From Pontibacter kalidii (GTDB taxonomy: Bacteria > Bacteroidota > Bacteroidia > Cytophagales > Hymenobacteraceae): 64,000 nucleotides of DNA. Below are positions 25,645-37,515 of the stretch, piece after piece; position 1 is the stretch's first letter; the number at the start of each line of letters is the position of its first letter. Location: NCBI RefSeq assembly GCF_026278245.1, contig NZ_CP111079.1, positions 2,296,501-2,360,500 of the forward strand, given 5' to 3'. Under the pieces are notes generated by a model. The model was not told where the DNA came from. It saw nothing but the letters and a program-made list of their open reading frames with translations, and searched no databases. The translations under genes and the position numbers were made by a program.

Positions 25645-26595
25645 CTACCTGATCGCCAGAATCAGCTTGTCTACAGCCTTGGTAACCCCTCCTCTTCTGC
25701 CAATAAGCCAATTGAAGAAAAAAATGCCACTAGAGGCGCACACTATGCCGGCCAAAACATCCAGCACATAATGATGGGAAGTATAAACTGCCGCAAACCA
25801 GATACCTGCCGTGATAATTCCGAAAAAGACCTTCGCTATAACACCTAAGTTGTTTCTGAGCGCATAGTAGAAGACAATGAGCGGGTAAGCAGAGTGCAGC
25901 GAGGGCATGGCCGCAAACACGTTGGACCCCTTGGCGTAAAGCGAGTTAAAGATGGTGATGCCGAAAAACTCGTCGAAGCGAACCAGGCCTGCCGTGTTGC
26001 CGGGCGTCCCTGCCAGAAAATCAAAGCCATGTAGCTGCACATACCAGGGCGGAGCCGCCGGATATAGGTAATACACCACAAAGCCCAGCAGGTTGACCAG
26101 CAAAAAAGTAAGGGAGAAGTATACGAATTGTCTCCTGTTCCAGAAGAAAAGAAAGGTGGCAAACGCAAGCGGCACCGGGATCCACATCAGGTAAAAGGCC
26201 CCGCTCATCACATCCAGAAAAGTATGGCTGTGCTGCATCCAAAATTCGTTAGGTGTAAGTATGGTTCCACCACTCCGGATGCCGAAAACAGCTTTCTCCG
26301 CATTGTACAGATCCTGAATGTGTACGGGGTTAAACCAGTAGTTCGGGAAGGCCTTCATATAATCATAGAGCACCCAGAACACGATAAAGATGGAGAAGCC
26401 CGAGATAAATTTGCGGGTAATGGGAGTTGCAAAGTACAGGATATTCGCCAGCCCCACCAGCACCAACTGATCAGTTTTGAAACCTACTAACAGGTAAGAA
26501 AGCAGGATGTATCCCACTGACAGAGCCGCAAGTAGCAACACAGCCTTTCTCGAGACGCGCTTCTTCTCCCCTGCTGCCGTAGTTGTTAAACTCAT
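25645..26595 (-). CDS. Inositol phosphorylceramide synthase-like PAP2/Aur1 membrane protein
   Basis: About 316 residues from MSLTTTAAGEKKR (26595), which begins 1 bp after the preceding gene; a longer start at 26622 would overlap it. It has about eight membrane spans. The PAP2/Aur1 motifs are AMPSLHSAYP (about 239-247 of the long form, His243) and YTSHHYVLDVLAG (280-292, His284, Asp288), with YYLYPAAPPWY before. Aur1-type enzymes transfer phosphoinositol from phosphatidylinositol to ceramide. Its neighbours make both substrates, so this is the likely final step. Membrane phosphatase activity on other lipids cannot be excluded. Confidence 0.82.
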   Translation of the reverse strand: MSLTTTAAGEKKRVSRKAVLLLAALSVGYILLSYLLVGFKTDQLVLVGLANILYFATPITRKFISGFSIFIVFWVLYDYMKAFPNYWFNPVHIQDLYNAEKAVFGIRSGGTILTPNEFWMQHSHTFLDVMSGAFYLMWIPVPLAFATFLFFWNRRQFVYFSLTFLLVNLLGFVVYYLYPAAPPWYVQLHGFDFLAGTPGNTAGLVRFDEFFGITIFNSLYAKGSNVFAAMPSLHSAYPLIVFYYALRNNLGVIAKVFFGIITAGIWFAAVYTSHHYVLDVLAGIVCASSGIFFFNWLIGRRGGVTKAVDKLILAIR

Positions 26596-26596
26596 T

Positions 26597-27217
26597 TTAT
26601 TTTTTGTCAAAATCAGACCCAAATACCTTGTCCCACAGGCTGGAGCTCACGCCGTAGCCTTTGGTGGCATCAGAGTAGTGATGCAGCATGTGGTGCTTTT
26701 TCAGTTTTTTCCAGAACTCGCCCTTAAAGTTGAAGTGATGCAGCGCATAGTGGGAAATGTCGTAAAACAAATAGCCTAACAGGAACGCCGCAAAGAAAGC
26801 ATATAGCGCCCCGCCTGTGAACACCAGCGAGAAGAGCAGGTATAACGCTAACGCCATGGGTATACTGGCAGAAGGAGGCATTACGAGTCGCTTGGCATCG
26901 TTTGGGTAATCGTGGTGCACCCCATGAAAGATGAAGTGCAGGCGCAGCGCCCACTTGGCCTTCGGCACGAAATGGAACACGAAGCGATGCAGCACGTATT
27001 CCGAAAGTGTCCAGACAAACAGTCCCAGGACAGCATAGCCTAGAAAAGCCAGGAGGGATATTTGCTCCACAAACAAAGCGCTCCAGCTCAGAAAGAGTAT
27101 GACCGGCACATAAATATAAAGCGGAACGGTGTAGTGTACTTTGGAGAGCGCCTCCATCCAATCATACTTAAACATCCGCACCGACTCCTGCGAGTTGGAA
27201 ACAAAGTTCTTCTTCAT
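26597..27217 (-). CDS. Fatty acid hydroxylase (FA2H/Scs7-like), sphingolipid 2-hydroxylation
   Basis: A 206-residue membrane protein with the di-iron histidine motifs HRFVFH (77-82), HFIFHGVHHD (94-103), HYALHH (156-161) and HHMLHH (175-180), and RLVMPP after the second, as in the fatty acid 2-hydroxylase branch of the sterol desaturase superfamily. It probably hydroxylates the N-acyl chain of ceramide. It lies 7 bp after the DUF4833 gene. A carotenoid or sterol substrate is less likely in this setting. Confidence 0.85.
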   Translation of the reverse strand: MKKNFVSNSQESVRMFKYDWMEALSKVHYTVPLYIYVPVILFLSWSALFVEQISLLAFLGYAVLGLFVWTLSEYVLHRFVFHFVPKAKWALRLHFIFHGVHHDYPNDAKRLVMPPSASIPMALALYLLFSLVFTGGALYAFFAAFLLGYLFYDISHYALHHFNFKGEFWKKLKKHHMLHHYSDATKGYGVSSSLWDKVFGSDFDKK

Positions 27218-27224
27218 GCTACAA

Positions 27225-27806
27225 TCAAGGTATAAAGCGTTCTGTAACTACTTTGCCAGTAACGGCATCCCTTCCTTTTAACTCTACATACAGCACATTG
27301 GGCACCCAAAAAGTACCGCCCTCTATGCGCACGAAAATGCGGTCCAGTACCGCATCACGCTTATTGATCTTGCTAAATACATGGTAGACCCCATCATTCC
27401 CTTTGCGCAGGTACAAGGCCAGTTTGGAGTAGCACACAAACTTCAGTTCATAGTTATCTTTCCCCAGCTTTTTAGCGTTCAGGCCATAGGCAAACTTGCG
27501 CTGGATGTAGTTCAGTTCTTTGTGCTCCCCTCCGTCGGCATACCTGATCCAAAATGGATGGATAGGCTCACTCTCATCCAGCGTACCCTGTGCCGTCTTA
27601 TTCAGCTCGTACACCACTGTGTTGGCATTCGGGTCGCGCTGTACGTAAAACTTCATGTCTCTGATCCCCTTGGGTACTGGCAGCGAGTCCGGCTTTGCTT
27701 CAGCCCAGGTAGCCGATGCGAACACCCTTGCGCTGTACAGCCCGCTACACAGGAGCAGTAGCAGCACCAAATGAAAAATTTTTCTCACTTTGTAACTATT
27801 AAGCAT
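27225..27806 (-). CDS. DUF4833 periplasmic protein
   Basis: A 193-residue protein with a signal peptide (LVLLLLLCSGLYSARVFA). Motifs include FYVQRDPNANTVVYELN, HPFWIRYADGG and LNYIQRKFAYGLNAK, which I recognise as DUF4833. The function is unknown. It starts 1 bp after the phosphatidyltransferase gene and 7 bp before the hydroxylase gene, so tight linkage points to a part in sphingolipid maturation or transport. Confidence 0.75.
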   Translation of the reverse strand: MLNSYKVRKIFHLVLLLLLCSGLYSARVFASATWAEAKPDSLPVPKGIRDMKFYVQRDPNANTVVYELNKTAQGTLDESEPIHPFWIRYADGGEHKELNYIQRKFAYGLNAKKLGKDNYELKFVCYSKLALYLRKGNDGVYHVFSKINKRDAVLDRIFVRIEGGTFWVPNVLYVELKGRDAVTGKVVTERFIP

Positions 27807-27807
27807 A

Positions 27808-28527
27808 CTAAGGTGTCACCATCTCTTTCTGCTGAATGGCCCTTTTCGCGTCCATCAACCTGTTCACAGCCGTAATATTCGTCAGCACCGCCATCAGGGT
27901 GATAGGTAAGGTGAACACTGACATGGTTTCAAAAACATGAAAGGGAATGCCCGGCAGATAGACCTTGTAGTCGGGGCCAACAAAAGAGTAAGTGATGCCG
28001 CAGGCGATAGCGGAGATACCGATCAGCACTACCCGTTCCGGACGCTGCATCAACCCGCCTTTGCACTCCACCCCCAGCCCTTCGGCCCGTGCGCGGGTAT
28101 AGCTCACCATCATGGAGCCGATCAGCGCTATAAAGGCGAACAGGGAGCTGAGCAGGTAATGGTGGGCGATCAGGTAATAGCAGATACCCATGAACATGAT
28201 CATCTCGCTGTAGCGGTCCAGCACGGAATCATACATGGCCCCGAAGGTGGATTTCATGTTCCCCAACCGGGCGACCTGCCCGTCCAGCATGTCGAACACA
28301 CCGGCAAACAGCACCAGTGCCCCGGCCCAGCCTACATATTCCAGCTCGCCCCGGTTGCTGGTCTCGCCGCCCCATATAAAGATGGCGGCCACCCCGATGT
28401 TCAGGATCAAGCCTGTGGTGGTCACCGCGTTTGGGGTAAACCCCATCCGGATCAAAAGCCTGACGAAAGGATTGATGATCTTGTAAATGCCCTGCTGTAG
28501 CGCGTCGCGCAATGTTAGTTTGTTCAT
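27808..28527 (-). CDS. CDP-alcohol phosphatidyltransferase, probable phosphatidylinositol-phosphate synthase
   Basis: A 239-residue membrane enzyme with the full CDP-alcohol signature: DMLDGQVAR (79-87), Gly96, Asp100 and Asp104. Family members join CDP-diacylglycerol to an alcohol or alcohol phosphate. Next to an inositol-phosphate synthase gene the likely acceptor is inositol 3-phosphate, giving phosphatidylinositol phosphate, as for the equivalent enzyme in Bacteroides. PgsA-type glycerol phosphate use is the alternative. Confidence 0.85.
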   Translation of the reverse strand: MNKLTLRDALQQGIYKIINPFVRLLIRMGFTPNAVTTTGLILNIGVAAIFIWGGETSNRGELEYVGWAGALVLFAGVFDMLDGQVARLGNMKSTFGAMYDSVLDRYSEMIMFMGICYYLIAHHYLLSSLFAFIALIGSMMVSYTRARAEGLGVECKGGLMQRPERVVLIGISAIACGITYSFVGPDYKVYLPGIPFHVFETMSVFTLPITLMAVLTNITAVNRLMDAKRAIQQKEMVTP

Positions 28528-28542
28528 ATACCTACTGCCTGC

Positions 28543-31149
28543 TTAGAAATCGAATTTAAACCTGCCTCTAATCCCAAATTCAGATACGTGTGGATTATCC
28601 AAATACGTCAGGCGTTTTACCAGGTCTATCCGGAAGAAGTTAAAGATATTGCCTATGCCCACGCTGGCCTCCATGTAAGGTCTGTTTTCCAATGTATACG
28701 TAGCCCGCCGGCCATCTTCAAACGTGGGGAAGCGCAGCAAATCAGGGTTGTTCTCCGGCAGGTTCTCAGCGCGCACTTTGCCGTACAGCGCTTTAAAGGT
28801 CACGAACTCCCGTAGCTTTGTTTTCTTGAGCAGCGGGATCTTGTTAAAGATGAAGCCATTGAACGTATGGTCGATGTGCACACTGGCGTACTGGTCGCTC
28901 ACAAATTCCAGGAAGTTCATCAGGTTGTAAGACTGTAGTTGGTAGGAGTAAGTCTGGTTGGCTCGGTGGATCGTTAGCAGCGGGAACGGCACCTGCCCAA
29001 AAGTATAGCCACCCTCCGTTACCACGTCCGAGTAGCCCAACTGTGAGAGGTAAAAGCGCTTATAGATGTTCAGGGCCACATTCTGGTACTCGTAATGGCT
29101 GTCGAAAAGCCCTTCTATACCTGCCGTGGCGCGCAACGTGAACACCGGGTACTTGTTGGCGATCGGGGTACGGTAGAGCTTGCCCTGGAAAAACTGCTCG
29201 TTCGGTGCCCAGCGCAGCTCCAGCGAGGCCTCCGAGGTAGTCAGGCTGTTGATACCCAGTGGCTGTTCATCGCTGCCCGTCTCAGCAGCCCTGATGTACT
29301 GCAAGGAACCGGCCGGTGATTGTCGCCAGTTTTTGAAGCCGATTTTATACGAGAAGTGGTTCTCGAACTCGTGCAGGTAGTCTACGTGAAACGTCTCGTT
29401 ATAAAGCCACTTGTCGTTCTCGCCACGCTTTATGGACAGCAGAATATTATCCTCCTGCACGAACTGCAGCTCCTGCCCCGGTATCTTAGTGTCCTTTTGA
29501 TAGTTGGCACGGATAGCCCTCACCGGGAACTCCCAGATAGAGCGGTCGGTGAGCGAGTAGCTGCCACCCACGTAGTACTTCCACTCCTCATCCTTAAAAC
29601 CATAAGCCGCGTAGGTCTCCAGCATCAACTTTTTGCTAAAGTTGTCGGTGGTGCGCCCACCAAAGCGTAGGCGGAAACCCTCCACGGGGTTAAAACTGTA
29701 GAAGGTATTGAGCGGCCCGATCTCAATGTTTGGCCCCATACGTTTGTAGCCGGCTATCAGCGCGGTGGCCCAATCCATCGTGCGCTGGAAGGACTTCAGG
29801 TTTACCAGGCTGTCGATGTTGGTGTAGGTGGTTACCTCCACTGCCGAAAGCGAGTCGTGGCGGCTGGCTTGCCAGTAGCTTTCATCCTGGGCAACTGCGT
29901 TCTCCATCCGCACCACGGCCTCCCCTTCGTAGAGCGAGGCCGGCTGCGGCTGATTGATCTCAAAGTCCTTGAAGGACACCACCCGCTCGCCGTAAAAGCC
30001 CATGTCACTGTTCTGCGTCAGGCCGAAGTCGACTTTCAGCTCACTTTTGCTCAGGTGATAGCGCCCATCCGGGTTACGTTCAAAGTCGAGGTTAACCTTC
30101 AGGTCGCGCACCCAGTTGATGCTTACGCCTTTGCTTACGGACATTTCAACGCTTTGCACGGCGTAGGTGCCGTCCAGGGTGACGTACATCTCTCCGGTGA
30201 ACATGAAGGCCGTCGGGTTGCGGGGCTCGAACTGCAGCTTTGCCAGCTGCTGTCCTGTTTCCGTTGTCACCGTGTCCCTGAGGTAAAACTTGTAGAAGGT
30301 AGGGGCCATGTCGGCAATTGGGCTCAGGAACTGATTTGTTAGCAAGGTGATGTTGTTCTCATAGATGTCGACATCCTGGTACATGTGCTGCATGTAGGCG
30401 GCCATGCCTTTATTATCCACAAATTCACCAAATTCGACCTTCTTCTCTGCCTTTACCACCGTTTTGTTTGCCTCAGGATCTTTGCGGTAGTATTGCTGCT
30501 TTATCTCCTCCTGCATGTAGAACGGAAGTATGGCTTTACCCTCTATAACTGTGGTATCCAGGTTGCTGGTAATGAAATCATACTTACGAAGCAGGATGTT
30601 TCGCTTCAGTTTCTCCGGCGTATTCACCAGCGACATCTGCGTTTTCTCGTACCGCTCGTACTGTACATAGTCGTACTGCTCCGGACGGTTCTTATCCTTG
30701 TTGGCGACAATTTCCCGGATGAGGTCTACAGCAGGGTTGTTCTTGTTGCTATACTTGACCTTACGCTTCTTGCCCACCACCACTACCTCACTTAATTGTT
30801 TGGCACCTGTTTCCAGTTTAACATGCAGAGACTGCTCCTGCCCTGGCAATACATCCATTATTACGGTTTGGTAGCCCAGGTAAGAAAACTGTACCTTATT
30901 TATACTTTGATTCGTCTGGATCTGGTAGTTACCTTCAAAATCAGTGCTGGTGCCGATGCTCGTGCCGGGCACAAAAACCGAAACACCGATAAGTGCCTCC
31001 TTTGTAGCGGCATCCGTAACAGTGCCTTTAATAGTAGTAACAGCGCCTTGTGCCACCACAGCAGTGGCATTTATTGCCGAAACCAGGAGCAACAGCGAAA
31101 AAAGCAGCTGCTTAAAATAATACTTATATATATTCTTTCTTGAATACAT
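28543..31149 (-). CDS. DUF5686 outer-membrane protein with carboxypeptidase-like domain
   Basis: An 868-residue protein with a signal peptide (LLFSLLLLVSAINATAVVAQ), a carboxypeptidase-like beta-sandwich (IKGTVTDAATKEALIGVSV, about 40-125), the charged YDYVQYERYEKTQ region and a large C-terminal barrel ending RGRFKFDF. DUF5686 proteins are Bacteroidota outer-membrane proteins of unknown role. It lies in the middle of the operon (26-bp overlap with gtrA, 15-bp gap to the phosphatidyltransferase gene), so it may place inositol sphingolipids in the outer membrane; no direct evidence for this. Confidence 0.85.
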   Translation of the reverse strand: MYSRKNIYKYYFKQLLFSLLLLVSAINATAVVAQGAVTTIKGTVTDAATKEALIGVSVFVPGTSIGTSTDFEGNYQIQTNQSINKVQFSYLGYQTVIMDVLPGQEQSLHVKLETGAKQLSEVVVVGKKRKVKYSNKNNPAVDLIREIVANKDKNRPEQYDYVQYERYEKTQMSLVNTPEKLKRNILLRKYDFITSNLDTTVIEGKAILPFYMQEEIKQQYYRKDPEANKTVVKAEKKVEFGEFVDNKGMAAYMQHMYQDVDIYENNITLLTNQFLSPIADMAPTFYKFYLRDTVTTETGQQLAKLQFEPRNPTAFMFTGEMYVTLDGTYAVQSVEMSVSKGVSINWVRDLKVNLDFERNPDGRYHLSKSELKVDFGLTQNSDMGFYGERVVSFKDFEINQPQPASLYEGEAVVRMENAVAQDESYWQASRHDSLSAVEVTTYTNIDSLVNLKSFQRTMDWATALIAGYKRMGPNIEIGPLNTFYSFNPVEGFRLRFGGRTTDNFSKKLMLETYAAYGFKDEEWKYYVGGSYSLTDRSIWEFPVRAIRANYQKDTKIPGQELQFVQEDNILLSIKRGENDKWLYNETFHVDYLHEFENHFSYKIGFKNWRQSPAGSLQYIRAAETGSDEQPLGINSLTTSEASLELRWAPNEQFFQGKLYRTPIANKYPVFTLRATAGIEGLFDSHYEYQNVALNIYKRFYLSQLGYSDVVTEGGYTFGQVPFPLLTIHRANQTYSYQLQSYNLMNFLEFVSDQYASVHIDHTFNGFIFNKIPLLKKTKLREFVTFKALYGKVRAENLPENNPDLLRFPTFEDGRRATYTLENRPYMEASVGIGNIFNFFRIDLVKRLTYLDNPHVSEFGIRGRFKFDF

Positions 31150-31507
31150 ATCTTTTTTGGATTATATAGTTATAGAGAACTCCCACGAGCAATGAGGTGA
31201 TCATTTTAGAGTAAACATAGTTGAGTCCTCCGTAACGTGTGATCACATATACACCCGAAGCGTTTAGCAACATGCTGCCGTTCCAGACCAGCACGTATTT
31301 AAGTGCCTGTGCGGGTATCGTTTTATCTGAGGCCTTAAAAACCCAGGTTCTGCCCAAGGCAAAGTGTGTTACACCACCTGAGACAGTACCCACCATGGTG
31401 CCGGCCATATACCATAGGCCTAGCAGCTCCACGGCTATGATTGTCACCAGAAAATCGACAGCAGATGCTACCAGAGAGGCAGCTTGTGCCTTCAGGAAGG
31501 TGAACAT
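31124..31507 (-). CDS. GtrA-like small membrane protein
   Basis: A 127-residue protein with four predicted spans, including ASLVASAVDFLVTIIAVEL and GTVSGGVTHFALGRTWVF, the GtrA signature, ending IIQKRYVFKKEY. GtrA-family proteins are linked to moving lipid-linked sugars across the membrane. Its start codon directly follows the stop of the PgpA-like gene (TAA then ATG). It could act as a flippase component for a lipid intermediate. Confidence 0.82.
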   Translation of the reverse strand: MFTFLKAQAASLVASAVDFLVTIIAVELLGLWYMAGTMVGTVSGGVTHFALGRTWVFKASDKTIPAQALKYVLVWNGSMLLNASGVYVITRYGGLNYVYSKMITSLLVGVLYNYIIQKRYVFKKEYI

Positions 31508-31969
31508 TTAGAGTATCTTGAAGTATAAAAGAGTCTGTAAAATAATATTTGCGTAAACGCCCGCCACGACGTCGTCAAGCATGACGCCTAAACCTCCACC
31601 TATTTTCTCCAGCCTCCTGATGTACAGCGGCTTTACGATATCGAAAAACCGAAACAGAAAAAGGCCAACCATGAGAGAGCCGGGTGTGATAGGTATGAAC
31701 AACAAACTGATGCACATGCCCGCCACCTCGTCTATCACTACTTTTTTATCATCTTTGCCCCAGAGCGGCTCCACCTCGCCGGCAGACCATACACCTAAGG
31801 CTGTTAATAATGCCGTTACTGTAGGCAGCCACCACACAAGCTGGTCCCCACCAGCCAGGTGCACGGCGTAAAGGCAAAGGCAGGTGACCACAGCGGCTAC
31901 CGTACCTCCTCCCTTTCCTATATAGCCAATGCCCAGGCTGGTGGAAACTAGTTTGTGTATTCTCATCAT
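31508..31969 (-). CDS. PgpA-like phosphatase, probable phosphatidylinositol-phosphate phosphatase
   Basis: A 153-residue membrane protein with the phosphatidylglycerophosphatase A pattern: IGYIGKGGGTVAAVV at the start, VVIDEVAGMCISLLFIP in the middle and LFLFRFFDIVKP then GLGVMLDDVVAGVYAN at the end. It starts 11 bp after the inositol-phosphate synthase gene. In Bacteroides inositol-lipid clusters a protein of this family dephosphorylates phosphatidylinositol phosphate; the same is likely here. A housekeeping PgpA role is the alternative. Confidence 0.82.
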   Translation of the reverse strand: MMRIHKLVSTSLGIGYIGKGGGTVAAVVTCLCLYAVHLAGGDQLVWWLPTVTALLTALGVWSAGEVEPLWGKDDKKVVIDEVAGMCISLLFIPITPGSLMVGLFLFRFFDIVKPLYIRRLEKIGGGLGVMLDDVVAGVYANIILQTLLYFKIL

Positions 31970-31980
31970 TATCAGGTCTA

Positions 31981-33309
31981 TTAACGCTCTTCTTCCACAA
32001 AGTCTTCGTAATAGTCAAGGCCCAGGTGTGTGATCAGGTCCTCGCCCATGATGTGGCGCAGCGTGTTCTGCAGTTTGATGAGCTGTTTAAAGATATCATG
32101 CTCCGGACGCAGGCCTTCAGCCGTTTGTGGCGACTTGTAGTAGAAAGACAACCACTCCTGAATTCCACTCATGCCAGCACGTTGCGCCAGGTCCGTGAAC
32201 AGGGCCAGGTCCAGTACGATAGGCGCCGCCAGGATAGAGTCGCGGCACAGGAAGTTAATTTTGATCTGCATCTGGTAGCCCAGCCAGCCAAAGATGTCAA
32301 TATTATCCCAGCTCTCTTTGTTGTCTCCGTGAGGAGGATAGTAGTTGATGCGGATTTTGTGGTAAATGTCTCCGTACAATTCCGGATTGTCGGCAGGATG
32401 CAGGATATCCTCCAGCACGCCCAGCTTCGATACTTCTTTCGTCTTGAAGTTTTCCGGATCATCGAGTACAAGCCCATCACGGTTGCCCAGGATATTGGAG
32501 GAGAACCAGCCTTTGATACCCAGTGCCCTGGCCTGCAGGCCTGGCGCAAGGATGGTCTTCATCAGCGTCTGACCTGTCTTAAAGTCCTTGCCAGAAATGG
32601 CCACACCGTTTTGCTTTGCCAGTTCTACGATGGCAGGAATATCCACTGTCAGGTTCGGAGCTCCGTTAGCAAAAGGAACACCCATCTTCACAGCAGAGTA
32701 GGCATAAATCATACTTGGCGCGATGCGCGGATCGTTCTTGCGCAAGCCTTCCTCAAAAGCCGCGATTGTCTCGTGCACCTCACTGATCTCTGCGTAAATC
32801 TCCGTAGAACCGCACCACACAATGACGAGGCGGTCGCAGCCGTTCTCCTCCTTAAAGTTGCGCATGTCCTCCATCAGCGCCTCTGCCAGCTCATACTTGG
32901 TGGCAGCCTCTTTTATGTTCGTGCCGTCCAGGTTCCTGGCATAGGCTTTGTCAAAAACGGCTTTCATTGGCTTAATTGCTTCCAGTTCAGGCCTAAGGGC
33001 ATGCAGCAGCCCTGGCTCCAACACCTTAGCGTTTACAGCCGCTTCATACACGTTATCCTCATACACATCCCAGCCCCCGAACACAAGGTCGCTCAGGTTT
33101 GCCAATGGCACAAAGTCCTTTATAAGCGGGTTGCGGTTTTCTGTTCGCTTGCCCAAACGGATATTGCCCATCTGAGAAAGCGAGCCGATTGGCTGCGAAA
33201 TCCCTTTGCGAATGGCCTCAACTCCGGCTATAAAAGTGGTGGCAACTGCTCCAAGTCCTGGTAGCAATACGCCTAGGCGCCCTTCGGCTTGTTTTACTTG
33301 ATATTCCAT
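31981..33309 (-). CDS. ino1: myo-Inositol-1(3)-phosphate synthase
   Basis: A 442-residue enzyme that converts glucose 6-phosphate to inositol phosphate using NAD. Features: GVLLPGLGAVATTFIAGVEA (NAD-binding, about 13-32), GGWDVYEDNVYEAA, VIVWCGSTEIYAE, ISGKDFKTGQTLMKT (catalytic lysine region) and SSNILGNRDGLVLDDPEN. This length and these motifs fit the INO1 family well. It supplies the head group for the phosphatidylinositol made by the downstream genes. Confidence 0.94.
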   Translation of the reverse strand: MEYQVKQAEGRLGVLLPGLGAVATTFIAGVEAIRKGISQPIGSLSQMGNIRLGKRTENRNPLIKDFVPLANLSDLVFGGWDVYEDNVYEAAVNAKVLEPGLLHALRPELEAIKPMKAVFDKAYARNLDGTNIKEAATKYELAEALMEDMRNFKEENGCDRLVIVWCGSTEIYAEISEVHETIAAFEEGLRKNDPRIAPSMIYAYSAVKMGVPFANGAPNLTVDIPAIVELAKQNGVAISGKDFKTGQTLMKTILAPGLQARALGIKGWFSSNILGNRDGLVLDDPENFKTKEVSKLGVLEDILHPADNPELYGDIYHKIRINYYPPHGDNKESWDNIDIFGWLGYQMQIKINFLCRDSILAAPIVLDLALFTDLAQRAGMSGIQEWLSFYYKSPQTAEGLRPEHDIFKQLIKLQNTLRHIMGEDLITHLGLDYYEDFVEEER

Positions 33310-33346
33310 TTTGTTTATTTGTTCTAAAACTGCTTCTAATCAATTC

Positions 33347-34335
33347 TTATAACCATTTGTTCTCTTTGTACCACTGCAGGGTCTGCTGGAGGCCCTTTTC
33401 CAGGTCATACTCCGGCACAAAGCCCAGTTCTTCTTTTAGCTTATCGATGCTGCAGTGCCAGTTCTCCGCCGCTAGCTCGTTAAGCTTCTCCTTGTTCAGC
33501 GCAGGCATCTTACTGCTGGTAGCATATAGTGCCTCCAGTAACCGGGCCATCACACGCACCATGCCTATCGGCATGTGTATCCGAACTGATTTCTTTCCCA
33601 GAATGTACTTAGTGGTGCTGGCAAGCGCATAGCGATTGTACCTGTTGCCATCAGACACATTGTAGCTCGCTCCATTTATACTTGCTCCCAGTGCTTGTAT
33701 CACCGCTTTTGCCAGGTCCTTCACATAGACAAAGCTCAGCCACTGCGGCTTGCTGCCAATGTAGGGTTCCAGCCCCAGGTTCAGCGTTTTGAGGATGATA
33801 AAGATGTCTTTCTCACGGGGGCCGTAGACGGCAGTAGGCCGTAGTACCACCAGCGGAAGCCTCTCTACCTCAGCCAGGTATTTTTCGGCCAGCAGCTTGC
33901 TCTTCCCATAAGCTGTAACTGGCATCGCAGCACTCGCCTCATGGATAGGTATTACCTCCTCATAAGCAGTAGGCCCTAGTGCCGCCAGGCTGCTGATGAA
34001 GACAAACTTTTTCAGCGGTATACCTGCCCCTGCCGCTGCTTCTCCCAGGTTTCTGGTGTACTCTGCGTTTACCCTCACATAGTCACCTGCTTGCTTTGCC
34101 TTGGTTATACCTGCCGCATGGATGATGTAGTGGTACTGCTTTTCCTCCAGTTCACGCTTTATGGCATCCACATCAGAGAAATCAAGGGAAGTATACTTAA
34201 TGCCGAAAGCCTGCAGGTGGGCGACTTCGCTGCTTGGGCGCACTGCAGCATACACCTCCAACCCTGCCTGCACGGCGGCCTCAATCAAATGATAGCCTAC
34301 AAAGCCACTGCCTCCCGTAATCAGTACCCGCTCTG

Positions 34336-34339
<4 letters not shown>
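33347..34339 (-). CDS. cerR: NAD-dependent epimerase/reductase, probable ceramide-pathway reductase (CerR-like)
   Basis: A 330-residue extended SDR protein: nucleotide-binding GGSGFVGYH (9-17), the HAAGITKAKQ block, FISSLAALGP (114-123) and the catalytic YGKSK (Tyr144, Lys148), then VVLRPTAVYGPREKDIF. In Caulobacter an enzyme of this family, CerR, reduces the 3-keto group in ceramide synthesis and is linked to spt and bcerS, just as here. It overlaps the previous gene by 4 bp. The assignment rests on context as much as on sequence. Confidence 0.78.
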
Positions 34340-36875
<2,536 letters not shown>

Positions 36876-36902
36876 TAGACTAAAATAGTATTATGGTCTA
36901 AA
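36876..36902. promoter_or_regulatory. TetR-type operator, copy 1 (ahead of spt)
   Basis: TAGACTAAAA, two bases, GTATT, two bases, GGTCTAAA. It is extended by TTTAGAC/GTCTAAA arms into a palindrome (36874-36902). It matches copy 2 at 37516-37542 at 22 of 27 positions or better. It lies between the TetR stop and spt. Confidence 0.78.
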
Positions 36903-36918
36903 AATGGAGAAAAAAAAT

Positions 36919-37509
36919 TTAAACCTTTAGTCCTCGCAGCATGAGATTATTCAAAATATCAATTCTGCTTTCCAGATCAGCATACCTGTCTTCTATCATT
37001 AACCCTATTTCCAGTCCACGCATGGAACAAACCATAGCAAAGGCAATCGCATCAGCATCATTTGCTTTATAGCCGGTAAATTCACCTTTCTCAAGTCCAA
37101 AATTAAGAATATTGCGTACGAGCCTGATCTCCCTTATTTCATACCGCCTATTAAGGTCTATCAATCTAGATATATTGGCCTCTTCTTCGCGAAGTACTAT
37201 TTTCTTTAAAACTGTTTTTTTCTGGAACAACTCAAGTTTCGTAAGGCTAAAAGTAGTTAGCTTCTCTTCAGCAGTTTGAACTTTCCCAACTTCCTCTTGC
37301 AGGGTGCGAAAAACTTCGTCCATCTCCTTGGTCACGACTTCGTCAAAGATCTCATCTTTACTTTTATAGTAGTAGTAAAGCGTACTTTTCCCTTTTCCTG
37401 CCGCTTTGGCAATGTCCTCCATAGTGGTTTTAGCCCATCCATAATGAATGAAAAGCTTCTGGGCCTCCGCCAGAATTTCTGCCTTTATGCTCTCATCTTT
37501 TCCGCTCAT
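36919..37509 (-). CDS. TetR/AcrR-family regulator of the sphingolipid genes
   Basis: About 196 residues from MSGKDESIKAEIL at 37509; the frame is open to 37653 but only this start puts the operator in front of the gene and a normal TetR N-terminus (AEAQKLFIHYGWAKTTMEDI, AKAAGKGKSTLYYYYKSKDE) at the beginning. The HTH spans about 15-60; the C-terminal helical part (FFxLTKLELFQKKTVL...) should bind a ligand, perhaps a fatty acyl compound. Operators stand in front of its own ATG and in front of spt, so it probably represses itself and the sphingolipid operon. The ligand is unknown. Confidence 0.85.
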   Translation of the reverse strand: MSGKDESIKAEILAEAQKLFIHYGWAKTTMEDIAKAAGKGKSTLYYYYKSKDEIFDEVVTKEMDEVFRTLQEEVGKVQTAEEKLTTFSLTKLELFQKKTVLKKIVLREEEANISRLIDLNRRYEIREIRLVRNILNFGLEKGEFTGYKANDADAIAFAMVCSMRGLEIGLMIEDRYADLESRIDILNNLMLRGLKV

Positions 37510-37515
37510 ACACTC

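Noticed and set aside
32026..33264. 412-codon plus-strand frame opposite inositol-phosphate synthase
   Set aside because: Antisense shadow of a highly conserved gene in a GC-rich stretch; no domain.
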